From Mycolicibacterium rutilum (GTDB lineage: Bacteria > Actinomycetota > Actinomycetes > Mycobacteriales > Mycobacteriaceae), in contig NZ_LT629971.1 in the NCBI RefSeq assembly GCF_900108565.1, forward strand, positions 3,410,001 to 3,474,000: a stretch of 64,000 nt of DNA. Direction: 5' to 3'. Both the position numbers and the translations under genes were made by a program. Of this stretch, positions 11,654 to 22,004 are shown one piece after another; position 1 is the first letter of the stretch, and the number at the start of each line of letters is the position of its first letter. Under the pieces are notes generated by a model that saw nothing but the letters and a program-made list of their open reading frames with translations, had not been told where the DNA came from and did no database searches.

Positions 11654-14239
11654 CTAGCTCGCGTCGAACGCCCTCGCTTTGAGGGCACGCTCGACGCCCG
11701 CGCGGCCCTCGAGCACCAGCCGGCGCAGCGGCGGCGGCACATCGCCGTCGGCCAGGAACGCGTCGGCCGCGGCGAGCCCCGACTCGCTGATGTCCCACGC
11801 GGGGTACAACCCGATCACCACGGTCTGGGCGACCTCACTGGACCGTCGCTGCCACACCCCCGCGATCGACGCGAAGTACTTGGCGCGGAACAACTTCAGC
11901 AGATCCTGCTGACCGGGCTGCACGAAGCCGCCGATGATCGACCGCGCGGTGATGTTGGCCAGCGTGTCGTCCTCGATGACCTGTTCCCAGGCCGCCTCCT
12001 TCACCGCGGGCTGCGGTCGCGCCGCCGACGCCGCCGCGGCCTGCCGCCGACCCGCCGCGGTCGGGTCGTTCTTGGCCTCGGCGTCGATCAGCGGGGTGTC
12101 GGTGCCGTCGGCGTCGACGACACCGGCGCGGGCCAGCGCGGTCACGACGCGCCAGCGCAGGTCGGTGTCGATCACCAGCCCCGGCAGATTCACCGCGGCG
12201 GGCTCGTTGTCGAGCAGCGTCGAGAGCACCGCGACGTGATTCGGCGAGAGCACCGACGTGCACAGCGCATTGACGAAGGCCAGCTGATGATCCGAGCCCG
12301 GCTGCGATTCGCGCGCCAGGTCGAGCAGCGCGTCGCCGAACGCCGGCCAACCGTTCTCGGCCGCCCACTGCGGGTCGGCATAGGAGTTCAGCGCGGTCTG
12401 CGCCTGCAACAGAAGCCGTTGCAGCACACCGACTTCGGTCTCGGCGTGCAGGCCGCTGATCACCAGGGCGACGAAGTCGCGGGCCTTGAGTTCGGCGTCG
12501 CGGGTCATCTCCCACGCCGCCGACCACGCCAGCGTGCGGGGCAGCGGCTCGGCGATGTCGGCGATCCGCGACAGCAGCGTCTGCAGTGACCCGGAATCCA
12601 GGCGCAGCGAGCAGTAGGTGAGGTCGTCGTCGTTGACCAGGATCAGCTTGCCGCGCGGAACACCCTGCAGCGCAGGAACATCGGTGCTGGGACCCTCGAC
12701 GTCGAGCTCCTCGCGGTGCACGCGCACCAGCTTGCCGGAGGCGTCGTCGTCGTAGATCCCGACCGCCAGCCGGTGCACGCGGGTCTCGCCGGCGCCGGGC
12801 GCCGCCCCGCTCTGCTCGATCGCGAACCGGGTGAACCGCCCGTCGGCGTCGACGTCGAAGGACGGCCGCAGCGTGTTGAGGCCGGTCGTCTTGAGCCACT
12901 GCCTGCCCCACCCGGACAGGTCGCGGCCCGACGCCTTCTCCAACGCGCCGAGCAGATCACCGAAGGTCGCGTTGGCGAACGCGTGGTCGCGGAAGTAATC
13001 GCGCAGGCCCGACAGGAACTCCTCCTCGCCGACGTAGGCGACGAGCTGCTTGAGCACCGATGCGCCCTTGGCGTAGGTGATCCCGTCGAAGTTCACCTCG
13101 ACGGCGGCCAGGTCCGGGATGTCGGCGGCCACCGGATGCGTCGACGGCAGCTGGTCCTGCCGGTAGGCCCACGACTTCTCGACATTGGCGAACGTCGTCC
13201 ACGCCTCGGTGTACTCCGTCGCCTCGGCCTGGCACAGCACGGAGGCGAACGTCGCGAAGGATTCGTTGAGCCACAGGTCATCCCACCACTGCATGGTGAC
13301 CAGGTCGCCGAACCACATGTGCTCCATCTCGTGCAGCACGGTCTCGGCGCGCCGTTCGTAGGACGCGCGGGTGACCTTGCTACGGAAGACGTAGTCCTCC
13401 AAAAACGTCACCGCGCCCGCGTTCTCCATCGCGCCGGCGTTGAACTCCGGAACGAACAGCTGGTCGTACTTGCCGAACGCGTAGGGCACGCCGAAGTTGT
13501 TGTGGTAGAAGCCGAATCCTTGTTTGGTCTCGGTGAACAGCCGCTCGGCGTCCATGTACTCGGCCAGCGACTTGCGGCAGAACAGCCCGAGCGGGATGTC
13601 GCCGTGGTCGTCGCTGTAGACGTCGTCCCAACGGGCGTACGGGCCGGCGATCAGTGCCACCAGGTAGGTGCTCATCCGGGGCGTCGCGGCGAACGTGTGC
13701 CGCTTGGCGGCCCCGGCGTCCTCGACGGTGACGGTAGCGCCGTTGGAGACGACTTCCCAGTGCGACGGCGCGGTGACGGTGACGTCGAAGGCGGCCTTGA
13801 GGTCGGGCTGGTCGAAGCACGCGAACATGCGCTTGGCGTCGGCGGTCTCGAACTGTGAATACAGGTACACCTCGTCGTCGACCGGGTCGACGAACCGGTG
13901 CAGCCCCTCGCCGGTGTTGGAGTAGCGGCAGTCCGCCTCAACGACGACGACGTTGCGCTCGGCCAGCCCGGACAGCGGGATGCCGGTGGACTCGTCGTAG
14001 CCCGACACGTCGATCTCGCGGCCGTTGAGCGTGGCGCTGTGGACGGTGTCGGCGGCGATGTCGATGTAGGTGTCGGCGCCGGGCAGCGCGTCGAACTCCA
14101 CGGTCGTCGTCGACCGGAAGGTGCGCTCACCGGGCTTGCCGTCGCCGTCGGTCAGGTCGAGCACGATGCGGTAGCTGTCGACGGTGACCAGGGCGGCGCG
14201 TTCGGCGGCTTGGTCGCGGGTCAGGTTGGGAAGTGCCAC
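11654..14239 (-). CDS. pepN: Aminopeptidase N, M1 family zinc metallopeptidase
   Basis: An 861-aa cytoplasmic peptidase that removes N-terminal residues from peptides downstream of the proteasome and Clp proteases. The exopeptidase motif GAMEN is near residues 267-271 and the zinc motif HEMEH near 301-305, followed by the third ligand Glu in WLNESFA 18 residues later. The C-terminal ERAP1-like helical region fills the remaining half. The GTG start at 14239 gives the expected length. There is no signal peptide. The gene stands alone, convergent with nothing and followed downstream by the small HNH gene on the same strand after 88 bp. Confidence 0.94.
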   Translation of the reverse strand: MALPNLTRDQAAERAALVTVDSYRIVLDLTDGDGKPGERTFRSTTTVEFDALPGADTYIDIAADTVHSATLNGREIDVSGYDESTGIPLSGLAERNVVVVEADCRYSNTGEGLHRFVDPVDDEVYLYSQFETADAKRMFACFDQPDLKAAFDVTVTAPSHWEVVSNGATVTVEDAGAAKRHTFAATPRMSTYLVALIAGPYARWDDVYSDDHGDIPLGLFCRKSLAEYMDAERLFTETKQGFGFYHNNFGVPYAFGKYDQLFVPEFNAGAMENAGAVTFLEDYVFRSKVTRASYERRAETVLHEMEHMWFGDLVTMQWWDDLWLNESFATFASVLCQAEATEYTEAWTTFANVEKSWAYRQDQLPSTHPVAADIPDLAAVEVNFDGITYAKGASVLKQLVAYVGEEEFLSGLRDYFRDHAFANATFGDLLGALEKASGRDLSGWGRQWLKTTGLNTLRPSFDVDADGRFTRFAIEQSGAAPGAGETRVHRLAVGIYDDDASGKLVRVHREELDVEGPSTDVPALQGVPRGKLILVNDDDLTYCSLRLDSGSLQTLLSRIADIAEPLPRTLAWSAAWEMTRDAELKARDFVALVISGLHAETEVGVLQRLLLQAQTALNSYADPQWAAENGWPAFGDALLDLARESQPGSDHQLAFVNALCTSVLSPNHVAVLSTLLDNEPAAVNLPGLVIDTDLRWRVVTALARAGVVDADGTDTPLIDAEAKNDPTAAGRRQAAAASAARPQPAVKEAAWEQVIEDDTLANITARSIIGGFVQPGQQDLLKLFRAKYFASIAGVWQRRSSEVAQTVVIGLYPAWDISESGLAAADAFLADGDVPPPLRRLVLEGRAGVERALKARAFDAS

Positions 14240-14264
14240 CCGACCAACCTATAGGCCCGACGCG

Positions 14265-14648
14265 TTACAGGCCCGGGATAGCCCTGGCCGCGGGAAGCCA
14301 GTCCAGCACTGTGCCGTTGCCGACCGACGACACCATCTGCGGGCAGTACATCGAGATCGCGATCCCGGTGAAGAACGCGGCCATGTCCGGCGGGATGCCG
14401 TTGTCGGTCACCCGCGAGTAGACCTTCGCGAGGTTCTTGCCGGGTTCGACGAGCATCGGGCAGACCGACTCGCCGAGGCGGACCGTGTCCACCGGATTGT
14501 TGAACGCCACCCCCGCATTGGTGAGGGCCGCGAGGAAGGTGTCGTCGAGCGGATCGGCCTGCGCCGGTCCCGCGGTGGCGAGGGTCGCTGCCGCGATACC
14601 GGCTGCACATGCGACCGCGCTGAGTGAGCGATTAAGGGGTGTATTCAC
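14265..14648 (-). CDS. Small secreted DUF732-type protein
   Basis: A 127-aa protein with a Sec signal peptide (about residues 1-31, ending in AGPAQA-DP). The mature part is about 95 aa with two cysteines (SVCPMLV and MYCPQMV), fitting a disulfide-linked helical DUF732 fold common in mycobacterial culture filtrates. Its function is unknown. GTG start; the upstream 243 bp is shared with a divergent large secreted protein. Confidence 0.78.
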   Translation of the reverse strand: MNTPLNRSLSAVACAAGIAAATLATAGPAQADPLDDTFLAALTNAGVAFNNPVDTVRLGESVCPMLVEPGKNLAKVYSRVTDNGIPPDMAAFFTGIAISMYCPQMVSSVGNGTVLDWLPAARAIPGL

Positions 14649-14891
14649 TTCGGTAACGATTCTTCACTTTGGTCACATCCGGAACACGGTTCGATCTCCG
14701 TTTACACATTGAGGCGTTTCTTATTTTGCGAACCGCCCGCCGCGACGCTAATGGCCGGCCCGCGTGGAAATTGCGGGAGCAAACTCCGACGCGGGAATCC
14801 GGGCCGCGATTATGGGGAAACCCCTGATTCCTTGGGGCCGATTTCTCCCTACCGTCATAGGCAGGTCGCTTAATGGGACGGGAGACCGCCA
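14649..14891. other. Divergent promoter region between two secreted-protein genes
   Basis: This 243-bp gap is visibly AT-richer than its surroundings. It must contain promoters for the DUF732-type gene (left) and the large repeat protein (right). No operator palindrome stood out. Confidence 0.5.
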
Positions 14892-17800
14892 ATGAACCGC
14901 GCGCCGAGGTATGCGCGACACGTCAGCCGCATCGGCGCGCTGGCGGTCGTCCTCGGCGTGGGCGCTGCCGCGATCACCTCACCGCAGCCGGTGTCCGCCG
15001 ACCCCACGCCGTCGCCCGGTCCGTCCTCTCCGGAGGTCCCGGGCGTCGAGGCGCAGCAGGAGCCGTCCGCCCCCACTCCCGGCCCGGCCGTCACCGAGGG
15101 GCCTGGACCAGAGCCCGAGGGGATCGAGCCCGACAAGCCGGAGCAGTCCGGCGACCAGCACACCGTCATCGTCGGCGATTCGCCCTCAGTCACCTATTCG
15201 TCCTCCGGCGGCGCGCTGACGTCGGGCACCGATGAGGAGGACGACGCCGTCGCGCCGTTGGACGCTCCCGCCCCGGCGCCGCCGAGCCCGGTCGCGACGC
15301 CGACATCGGTTCCCACCCCTGTCGAGGCTCCGCCCTCGCCGGTGCAACGCCTGACGGCGGTGGCAACCGCGCTCGGCGCTCGGCTCGACAAGGCGCCGCT
15401 GTCCACCGGCGATCCCGGCGCCGCCGATCCGCAGCCCGACACCGCGGGGGTGAACGTGCTGCCCGCGGTCGGAGCGCCGGGCGCAGGCAAAGCCGGCGAC
15501 GTTGCGGCACACCGGCGGCTGTCGACCGTCGTCCTCACCCCGGCGTATCCCGACGCCGTGACCGAGACGGTCGCGCGGCGCTCCGACGGTGAGCCACCCG
15601 ACGCGGGGGTCTTCGCCGTGCCCACCGCGTCGTCCTCGGCCGGGCTCAGGGCGCTGCCCGGCTCGCTGATCAACGTGGCGTCGGGTTTCCTGACCGCGGC
15701 GCTGAGCCCGTTCGTGGTGCCGCGCCCCGAACTGCCCGCCGACCCGCCGACGCTGTGGTTGCTGCTGGCCTGGGTGCGGCGACAGTTCACCGGCCAGGCG
15801 ACCGCCGTCTCCTGCGCGGCGCCCGACGCCGACCGCAGGCTCGGGTCGGTCAAGCTGACGCTCGACGAGGCGCGACCGCTGCACGCCGCGGGCACGTCGA
15901 TGGCCGACGGCGCCACCCGCAGCTTCCTCGAGGACCTGGTGGCGTTGTTCACCCGGCTCGTCCAGGGCGGGCTGGCGGTCGACGCCGACACGCCCTACAC
16001 CGTCGACAGTGTCGACCGCCGGTCCGGTGCGGTCACCGGGTCGGTCCATGTCGACGGCCCCGACACCGCACCCTTGACGTTCGCGATGTTCGACCCGCCG
16101 GCCACCGGCGCCGCGACGGTCGACCCGCTCACCGGCAAGTGGACGTTCACGCCGACGCCACCGTCGCGGGTGCAGGCCTTCGCGATCTCCGGGGCGGCCG
16201 AGGTCACGTTCGCGGTCATCGCGAGCCTGGGGCGGGCGGCTACCGCGCCGATCGTCGTGTCCGCACCGGTGCAGGGCGCCGAGTCCGCGGCCTATCCGGC
16301 GCTTCCGGGAGTCCCGGTGCGCGGAGTTCGGCTCGCCCCCAACGACATCGGGTTCCAGGTCATCGTCCGGCACAACCCGCTCGCCGCGACCTACGAGACC
16401 GCGGTGGCGATCATCGACCCGGCGAACCCGGCGGCCACCGTCACCGTCCCGGTGACCGGTGCGCTCAGCCGCTTCGCGTTCGCCCCCGACCACACCGCCT
16501 ACAGCACCACGGTCGTCGCGCAGGACCCGTCCGATCGAGACGTGTACGCGGTGACGGCGATCAAGGCCTCAGGGGAGAGCGTCACGATCCCGATCGCCGG
16601 CATCCCGGTCGGCGACCTGGTGTTCGGGCCCGACGGGCGCGCCTATCAGACCTCCTACCGGCATGACGCGACCACCGACACCTACGTCACCACGGTGACG
16701 GTCGTGAGCGCCGACGGACATCACGTCGACGCGTCGATCGACGGGCACCCCGCCGGGTTCGGCTTCGGCGCTGACGGCGCGGTGTATCAGGTGACCGAAC
16801 TGCGCCCCTTCGCGCTCGACGAGGCCGGCAACGAGACCACCGTGGCCGCGATCGATCCGGCGGGCGCGACGACGACGCTCGCATCCATCCCCGGCGCCGC
16901 GCTGGAGTTCGCGCAGGCCCCCGACGGGGCGGTCGTGCAGACCACCCGGGCCGCCGGACCGCACGGCTTCGACTACACCTTGACCCGCATTCCCGCGAAT
17001 GGGGCTGAGCCGCAATCGTTCCCGCTGTCCGGAGCGATCGTCGGGTCGGTGGCGTTCACGCCGGCCGGCGCGACGATGGTGACCGTCAGGACTCCCGCCG
17101 GCTCCGACGTGCCCGGCGAGGTCGTCGTGGTCGGTCCGACTGGTGCGCTCACCGCGATCGCGCTGCCCGCGCGGCCCCGCGGCGGCATCGAACTGGCCGC
17201 CGACGGCACCGCACGCCAGAGCTTGCGCAGCGGCGACGTCGCGGTGATCGACCCGGACACCCCGCGCCTGGTGGACGTCCTCACCGCTGCGCACACCGCC
17301 TCCGTCGCCGGCCCCGACGGCACCGTCTACGCCCACCACGACAACGGCCCGGCGCGCAGCGTCGTCGAACTGACCCGGCGCGACGGCACCACGACGGCCA
17401 TCGAGGCCGACGGCGCTCTGTTCACCAGCGCCCGCGGAAGCAACGCGTACTCGGTGATGCAGGGTGTGCGGTTCGCCCCCGACGGCACGCCGTACCTGTT
17501 CACCGGCACCCGCGAAGCCGCGCCGTTCAACCCGTTCTTCGGCGACTACGACGGGCTGACGGTCACCGTCATCGACCCGGCGACCGCGACCGCGACCCCG
17601 CTGCCCGTCGCCGGCGGCGACAACGGCTTCCTGAAGTTCGTGTCCGACAGCGCATTCGCCTACTTCGCGCCGATCGCCGAGAAATCCGGGGTGACGACGG
17701 CGGTGACGTTCGTCGACCTGGCCGCCGCGCGAGCCGACACCGTGCACATCGACGGCTACTTCACCGACTACGCCGTCGGCGACGACGGCACCTCCTACGT

Positions 17801-18203
17801 CGTGACCAACACCGACTTCGATCCGGTCAGCGCCACCACGGGACGGGCCTACGCGATGACCGTGGCCTCCGCCGACGGGTCGATGTGGACGACCAGCCCG
17901 ATCGACGGGACGCCCTACGAGGCGATGGTCACCGGACCCGACGGCACCGTGTACCAGGTCGTCGAGAACACCGACGGGCTCTCGACCGGGGTGATCGTCT
18001 CGCACCCTGGCAGCCTCACCTTCGTGCGCATCGACCTCGACGGCTACCCGCAGAGCCCGGTCGTGTTCGACTCGGCGGGCACCGGGTACGTCACCACCGG
18101 CACCGTCGACCCGGGCGACGGCGAGCTGCGCACCGTGGTCACCGTGGTCGCCGTCCCGACCGGCGCCGCGGTCGCACCCGCGAAAGTCGCGACGCTCGCC
18201 TGA
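14892..18203 (+). CDS. Large secreted repeat protein, predicted beta-propeller-like
   Basis: An 1103-aa exported protein. Residues 1-37 form a signal peptide ending in VSADP, followed by a long Pro/Ala-rich linker (about 40-240). A VCBS/cadherin-like segment lies near 370-455 ([17 protein letters not shown], then [10 protein letters not shown]). From about residue 478 to the end, 13 divergent repeats of about 48 aa each carry a core like FxPDGTxYQxT; cores lie near 478, 527, 575, 622, 670, 718, 765, 803, 858, 913, 959, 1010 and 1056. This periodicity suits beta-propeller blades. There is no sortase motif or C-terminal anchor. The function is unknown; an adhesin or cell-envelope scaffold is a guess. 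ATG with GGGAGACCGCC upstream. Confidence 0.82.
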   Translation: MNRAPRYARHVSRIGALAVVLGVGAAAITSPQPVSADPTPSPGPSSPEVPGVEAQQEPSAPTPGPAVTEGPGPEPEGIEPDKPEQSGDQHTVIVGDSPSVTYSSSGGALTSGTDEEDDAVAPLDAPAPAPPSPVATPTSVPTPVEAPPSPVQRLTAVATALGARLDKAPLSTGDPGAADPQPDTAGVNVLPAVGAPGAGKAGDVAAHRRLSTVVLTPAYPDAVTETVARRSDGEPPDAGVFAVPTASSSAGLRALPGSLINVASGFLTAALSPFVVPRPELPADPPTLWLLLAWVRRQFTGQATAVSCAAPDADRRLGSVKLTLDEARPLHAAGTSMADGATRSFLEDLVALFTRLVQGGLAVDADTPYTVDSVDRRSGAVTGSVHVDGPDTAPLTFAMFDPPATGAATVDPLTGKWTFTPTPPSRVQAFAISGAAEVTFAVIASLGRAATAPIVVSAPVQGAESAAYPALPGVPVRGVRLAPNDIGFQVIVRHNPLAATYETAVAIIDPANPAATVTVPVTGALSRFAFAPDHTAYSTTVVAQDPSDRDVYAVTAIKASGESVTIPIAGIPVGDLVFGPDGRAYQTSYRHDATTDTYVTTVTVVSADGHHVDASIDGHPAGFGFGADGAVYQVTELRPFALDEAGNETTVAAIDPAGATTTLASIPGAALEFAQAPDGAVVQTTRAAGPHGFDYTLTRIPANGAEPQSFPLSGAIVGSVAFTPAGATMVTVRTPAGSDVPGEVVVVGPTGALTAIALPARPRGGIELAADGTARQSLRSGDVAVIDPDTPRLVDVLTAAHTASVAGPDGTVYAHHDNGPARSVVELTRRDGTTTAIEADGALFTSARGSNAYSVMQGVRFAPDGTPYLFTGTREAAPFNPFFGDYDGLTVTVIDPATATATPLPVAGGDNGFLKFVSDSAFAYFAPIAEKSGVTTAVTFVDLAAARADTVHIDGYFTDYAVGDDGTSYVVTNTDFDPVSATTGRAYAMTVASADGSMWTTSPIDGTPYEAMVTGPDGTVYQVVENTDGLSTGVIVSHPGSLTFVRIDLDGYPQSPVVFDSAGTGYVTTGTVDPGDGELRTVVTVVAVPTGAAVAPAKVATLA

Positions 18204-18280
18204 CGGATTCGGGAACAGCCGGCTGCCAGAGACGGTTGTCACAATGGACCTCTGTCCACCCGCGCCCGGAAGGATCCGCA

Positions 18281-18889
18281 ATGCCCGAGAAGTCTGTCGC
18301 CGATTTCTGGTTCGACCCGCTGTGCCCCTGGTGCTGGATCACCTCCCGCTGGATCCTCGAGGTGCAGAAGGTCCGCGACATCGACGTGAACTTCCGGGTG
18401 ATGAGCCTGGCCGTGCTCAACGAGGGCCGCGACCTGCCCGAGCAGTACCAGGAGGCGATGAAGAAGGCGTGGGGGCCCGTGCGCGTCGCGATCGCCGCCG
18501 AGCAGTCCAAGGGCCGCGAAGTCCTCGAGCCGCTCTACACCGCGATGGGCACCCGCATCCACAACAACGGTGTCGAGGACTTCGACGTCGTGATCAAGGA
18601 ATCGCTGGCCGAGGTGGGCCTGCCCGCCGAGCTGGCCGAGGCCGCCACCACCGACAAGTACGACGAGGCGCTGCGCAAGAGCCACCACGAGGGCATGGAC
18701 GCCGTCGGTGAGGACGTCGGCACCCCGACCATCCACGTCAACGGCGTCGCGTTCTTCGGACCCGTGCTGTCGAAGATCCCGCGCGGCGAGGAGGCCGGCA
18801 AGTTGTGGGATGCGTCGGTGACGTTCGCGTCGTATCCGCATTTCTGGGAGCTCAAGCGCACGCGCACGGAGTCGCCGCAGTTCGACTGA
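18281..18889 (+). CDS. DsbA-family mycothiol-dependent reductase (Rv2466c-like)
   Basis: A 202-aa thioredoxin-fold protein with the CPWC active site at residues 15-18 in [13 protein letters not shown], a helical insertion, and the cis-Pro region [10 protein letters not shown]. It lacks a signal peptide, so unlike periplasmic DsbA it acts in the cytoplasm. The M. tuberculosis counterpart Rv2466c is, from memory, a mycothiol-dependent reductase induced by oxidative stress (SigH) that activates a nitro prodrug. ATG at 18281 with GGAAGGA upstream. It is followed by rpiB 36 bp away on the same strand. Confidence 0.9.
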   Translation: MPEKSVADFWFDPLCPWCWITSRWILEVQKVRDIDVNFRVMSLAVLNEGRDLPEQYQEAMKKAWGPVRVAIAAEQSKGREVLEPLYTAMGTRIHNNGVEDFDVVIKESLAEVGLPAELAEAATTDKYDEALRKSHHEGMDAVGEDVGTPTIHVNGVAFFGPVLSKIPRGEEAGKLWDASVTFASYPHFWELKRTRTESPQFD

Positions 18890-18925
18890 TCGACCCCGCG
18901 GGGACGCGCGGGCGCGTCTGCCACA

Positions 18926-19408
18926 ATGACCGCCATGCGCGTCTACCTGGGAGCCGATCACGCCGGCTTCGACCTCAAGCAGGCCGTCATCGAGCACCTG
19001 CGCAGCAACGGCCACGAACCCGTCGACTGCGGGGCCTTCGTCAACGACCCCGACGACGACTACCCGGCGTTCTGCATCGCCGCCGCGGAGAAGACCGTCG
19101 CCGACCCGGGCAGCCTCGGCATCGTGCTGGGCGGCTCGGGCAACGGTGAGCAGATCGCGGCGAACAAGGTGCCCGGCGCGCGGTGCGCGCTGGCGTGGAG
19201 CGTCGAGACCGCGAAACTGGCCCGCGAGCACAACAACGCGCAGCTGATCGGCCTCGGCGGGCGCATGCACAGCATCGAGGTGGCGCTCGCGATCATCGAT
19301 GCGTTCCTGAGTACGCCGTGGTCGGAGGCCGAACGGCACCAGCGCCGCATCGACATCCTGTCCGAGTACGAACGCACCCACGTCGCACCGCCCGTGCCCG
19401 GCGCTTAG
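18926..19408 (+). CDS. rpiB: Ribose-5-phosphate isomerase B
   Basis: A 160-aa enzyme interconverting ribose 5-phosphate and ribulose 5-phosphate in the pentose phosphate pathway. Family motifs are the N-terminal YLGADHAGFDLK, the phosphate-binding loop IVLGGSGNGEQIAANK, and GGRMHS near residue 112. Like other mycobacterial RpiB proteins it has Ser-Leu-Gly-Ile where E. coli uses its catalytic Cys, and the Glu in GNGEQ is the likely base. An ATG three codons further in is possible, but family proteins usually start with this extension. It ends 2 nt before nei2, implying co-transcription. Confidence 0.93.
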   Translation: MTAMRVYLGADHAGFDLKQAVIEHLRSNGHEPVDCGAFVNDPDDDYPAFCIAAAEKTVADPGSLGIVLGGSGNGEQIAANKVPGARCALAWSVETAKLAREHNNAQLIGLGGRMHSIEVALAIIDAFLSTPWSEAERHQRRIDILSEYERTHVAPPVPGA

Positions 19409-19410
19409 GC

Positions 19411-20205
19411 ATGCCCGAGGGCCACACGCTGCACCGGCTGGCGCGGCTGCATCAGCGCCGCTTCGGGCGCGCGCCGGTGATGGTGTCCAGCCCGCAGGGC
19501 CGCTTCGTCGACGGCGCCGCCGCGGTCGACGGCCGCGTGCTGAAGAAGGCCACCGCCTGGGGTAAGCACCTGTTCCACCACTACGTGGGCGGTCGGGTGG
19601 TGCACGTGCACCTCGGGCTGTACGGCACCTTCACCGAACTCCCGCTGCCGATGCCGCTGCCCGTCGGGCAGGTCCGGATGCGGATGATCGGCGCCGAGTA
19701 CGGCACCGACCTGCGCGGGCCGACGGTCTGCGAGGTGCTCGCCGAACCCGAGATCGGCGACGTGATCGGCCGGCTGGGCCCCGACCCGCTGCGCCGCGAC
19801 GCCGACCCGTCGCTGGCGTGGACACGAATCAGCAAGTCGCGTAGACCGATCGGCGCGCTGCTGATGGACCAGTCGGTGATCGCCGGGGTCGGCAACGTGT
19901 ACCGCAACGAACTGCTCTACCGCCACCACATCGATCCGCACCGTCCCGGCATCCGCATCGACGAGGACGAGTTCGACGCGCTGTGGACCGATCTCGTCGC
20001 GTTGATGGGTGTCGGGTTGCGCCGCGGCAAGATTCACACCATCCGCCGCGAGGACGACCACGGCCCACCGGCCTACGCCCCCGGCCGGCCCCGCACCTAC
20101 GTCTACCGGCGCGCCGGCGAGCCGTGCCGCATCTGCGGCACCGAGATCCGCACCGAGGTGATGGAGGGCCGCAACCTGTTCTGGTGTCCGACCGAACAGG
20201 TCTAG
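19411..20205 (+). CDS. nei2: Fpg/Nei-family DNA glycosylase, Nei2-like, zinc finger lacking the last Cys
   Basis: A 264-aa bifunctional base-excision glycosylase/AP lyase for oxidised bases. The N-terminus MPEGHTLHRL supplies the catalytic Pro2 and Glu3; the helix-two-turn-helix is near residues 150-190 (MDQSVIAGVGNVYRNE). The C-terminal zinc finger starts CRIC (240-243) but ends CPTEQV (C259), so the expected fourth cysteine at 262 is Glu. The M. tuberculosis protein, as I recall it, ends with CPVCQT and keeps all four. Metal binding may be weakened or use another ligand; activity is uncertain. The start is 2 nt after rpiB. Confidence 0.88.
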   Translation: MPEGHTLHRLARLHQRRFGRAPVMVSSPQGRFVDGAAAVDGRVLKKATAWGKHLFHHYVGGRVVHVHLGLYGTFTELPLPMPLPVGQVRMRMIGAEYGTDLRGPTVCEVLAEPEIGDVIGRLGPDPLRRDADPSLAWTRISKSRRPIGALLMDQSVIAGVGNVYRNELLYRHHIDPHRPGIRIDEDEFDALWTDLVALMGVGLRRGKIHTIRREDDHGPPAYAPGRPRTYVYRRAGEPCRICGTEIRTEVMEGRNLFWCPTEQV

Positions 20206-20311
20206 CCCCTTAGGCGTCGATCCTGCGCTGAGGGCGTGGTTTCGGCGCTGATCCGCGCCCAGGCCGCAGGGTCAACGAGAAGTGGCGCGGGTTTGACGCG
20301 ACAATCGGCGG

Positions 20312-22000
20312 GTGGAATTGATACTCGTCGTCGTCGGCGCGATCCTGGTCACCGCCGTCGCGCACCGGCGCGGACTGGAACCCGCGCTGATCATCGTCGT
20401 AATCGGCAGCATGGTGTCATTTTTGCCGGACTTCGAACCGCCGGAACTGGACTCGCACATCCTGCTGACGGTCGTGCTGCCGCCGCTGCTGTACTCGGCG
20501 GCGCTGAACTTCTCGTTCCCGACGTTCCTGCGCAACATCCGCCCGATCCTCGGCCTCGGCGTGGGCCTGGTCGTGGTGAGCGCGTTCGCGGTCGCGGCGG
20601 TGTCGGCGTGGCTGGTGATCGTGCCGTTGACGTTCGCGACCGCCCTCGTGCTCGGCGCGATCGTCGCTCCGCCCGACGCGGTGACCGCGGTGGCGGTCGG
20701 ACGCAAACTCGGTCTGCCCAAACGCGTGATGGCGATCCTGACGGGGGAGAGCCTGATCAACGACGCCGCGGCGCTGACGCTGTTCTCGATCGCCGTCGTA
20801 CAGGTCGCCGGTGGGCACACGTTCATCGAGAACCCGTTCCTGCTGTTCGGTTACAGCGCGGTGGTCGGCCCGATCGTGGGCGCGCTGCTCGGCTACGTCA
20901 CGCTGTGGATCCGCCGGCGGCTGGCCAACCCCGGGCTGGAGACGGTGCAGGGCCTGGTGGTGCCGTTCGCGGCGTTCATCACCGCCGAGGAACTGCACGC
21001 GTCCGGGGTGCTGGCGGTCGTGGTCGCCGGGTTCGTGGTCGGCAACGGCACGCTCGGCGCCGGATACCAGACCCGGCTGCAGGAACGCTACGTGTGGAAC
21101 TCCGTCGACGTGCTGCTCGAGGCCTTCGTGTTCGCCTACATCGGACTGCATCTGCGATTCGTGCTCGAAGACCTGCGCGAGGCGCACGAATCGCTGGGCG
21201 AGGTCGCGATCGCCTCGCTGGTGGTGCTGGTCATCGTGCTGGTGATCCGGCCGCTGTCGGTGTTCGCGATCTTCGGGCGCAACAAGCTGTCCCAGCACGT
21301 CGAGAACCGGTTGAGTGTGCCGGTGCCCGACGGCGGCCGCGGCGCGTTGGGCACCAAGCGGCGCAACAAACCGGCGGGCAAGTGGCGCTCGCGCATCGAC
21401 CGGCGGTCGCTGTCGTGGCGGGAGAACGTGGTGGTGTCGTGGACCGGGATGCGCGGGGTGGTCACGTTGGCCGCGGCCGCGGCGATACCGGCGACGACGG
21501 TCACCGGCGAACCGTTCCCCGAACGCGCCACGATCCAGGCGATCGCGTTCGTCGTCAGCGTCGGCACGCTGCTGATCCAGGGCTGGACGCTGCCGGTTCT
21601 CATTCGGCGACTGAACCTTTCGCGGTTCTCCGACGATCACTCCGCCGACCGAGCCGAGGAGATCAAGGCCGAACGGGTGGTGCACGAGGCGGCCGATCAG
21701 GTGCTGACCGAGTTCCGGGCCAACCCGCCGAAGAACCTCAACCCGCGGGTCGTCGCCGAGATCGAGGCGATCATCGCCCGGCACTCACAGGACGCCGACG
21801 AGATGCCCGACCCCGAGGCGCACACCAAGCGCTCGGAGGTGTTCTCGGCGCTGTACCGCGACGTGCTGGCCAGTCAACGGGCGGCGTTGATCGCCGAACG
21901 CGACGCCGGGCGCATCGAGGACGAGGCGGTGCGCGCGATGCTCGAGCGACTCGACCTGCAGGAGGCGGGCGTGTCGGCGCGGCTGGAGAGCCGGCTGTAG
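20312..22000 (+). CDS. Na+/H+ antiporter, CPA1 family (NhaP/YjcE type)
   Basis: A 562-aa inner-membrane exchanger for sodium/proton homeostasis. About 12 hydrophobic segments fill residues 1-420. Diagnostic transport motifs are APPDAVTAVAV near 126 and GESLINDAAALTLFS near 147-161 with the Asn-Asp pair. A charged insertion (RRNKPAGKWRSRIDRR) precedes WTGMRGVVTLAAA. The cytoplasmic tail (about 430-562) is highly charged and helical. GTG start at 20312. It is not part of the gene order I recall for M. tuberculosis here, so this is accessory relative to that genome. Confidence 0.9.
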   Translation: MELILVVVGAILVTAVAHRRGLEPALIIVVIGSMVSFLPDFEPPELDSHILLTVVLPPLLYSAALNFSFPTFLRNIRPILGLGVGLVVVSAFAVAAVSAWLVIVPLTFATALVLGAIVAPPDAVTAVAVGRKLGLPKRVMAILTGESLINDAAALTLFSIAVVQVAGGHTFIENPFLLFGYSAVVGPIVGALLGYVTLWIRRRLANPGLETVQGLVVPFAAFITAEELHASGVLAVVVAGFVVGNGTLGAGYQTRLQERYVWNSVDVLLEAFVFAYIGLHLRFVLEDLREAHESLGEVAIASLVVLVIVLVIRPLSVFAIFGRNKLSQHVENRLSVPVPDGGRGALGTKRRNKPAGKWRSRIDRRSLSWRENVVVSWTGMRGVVTLAAAAAIPATTVTGEPFPERATIQAIAFVVSVGTLLIQGWTLPVLIRRLNLSRFSDDHSADRAEEIKAERVVHEAADQVLTEFRANPPKNLNPRVVAEIEAIIARHSQDADEMPDPEAHTKRSEVFSALYRDVLASQRAALIAERDAGRIEDEAVRAMLERLDLQEAGVSARLESRL

Positions 22001-22004
22001 ACCG

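Noticed and set aside
14681-14702. GGAAC...CGTT resembling an ECF sigma promoter
   Set aside because: The spacer of about 14 nt between the elements is too short for SigE/SigH-type promoters.
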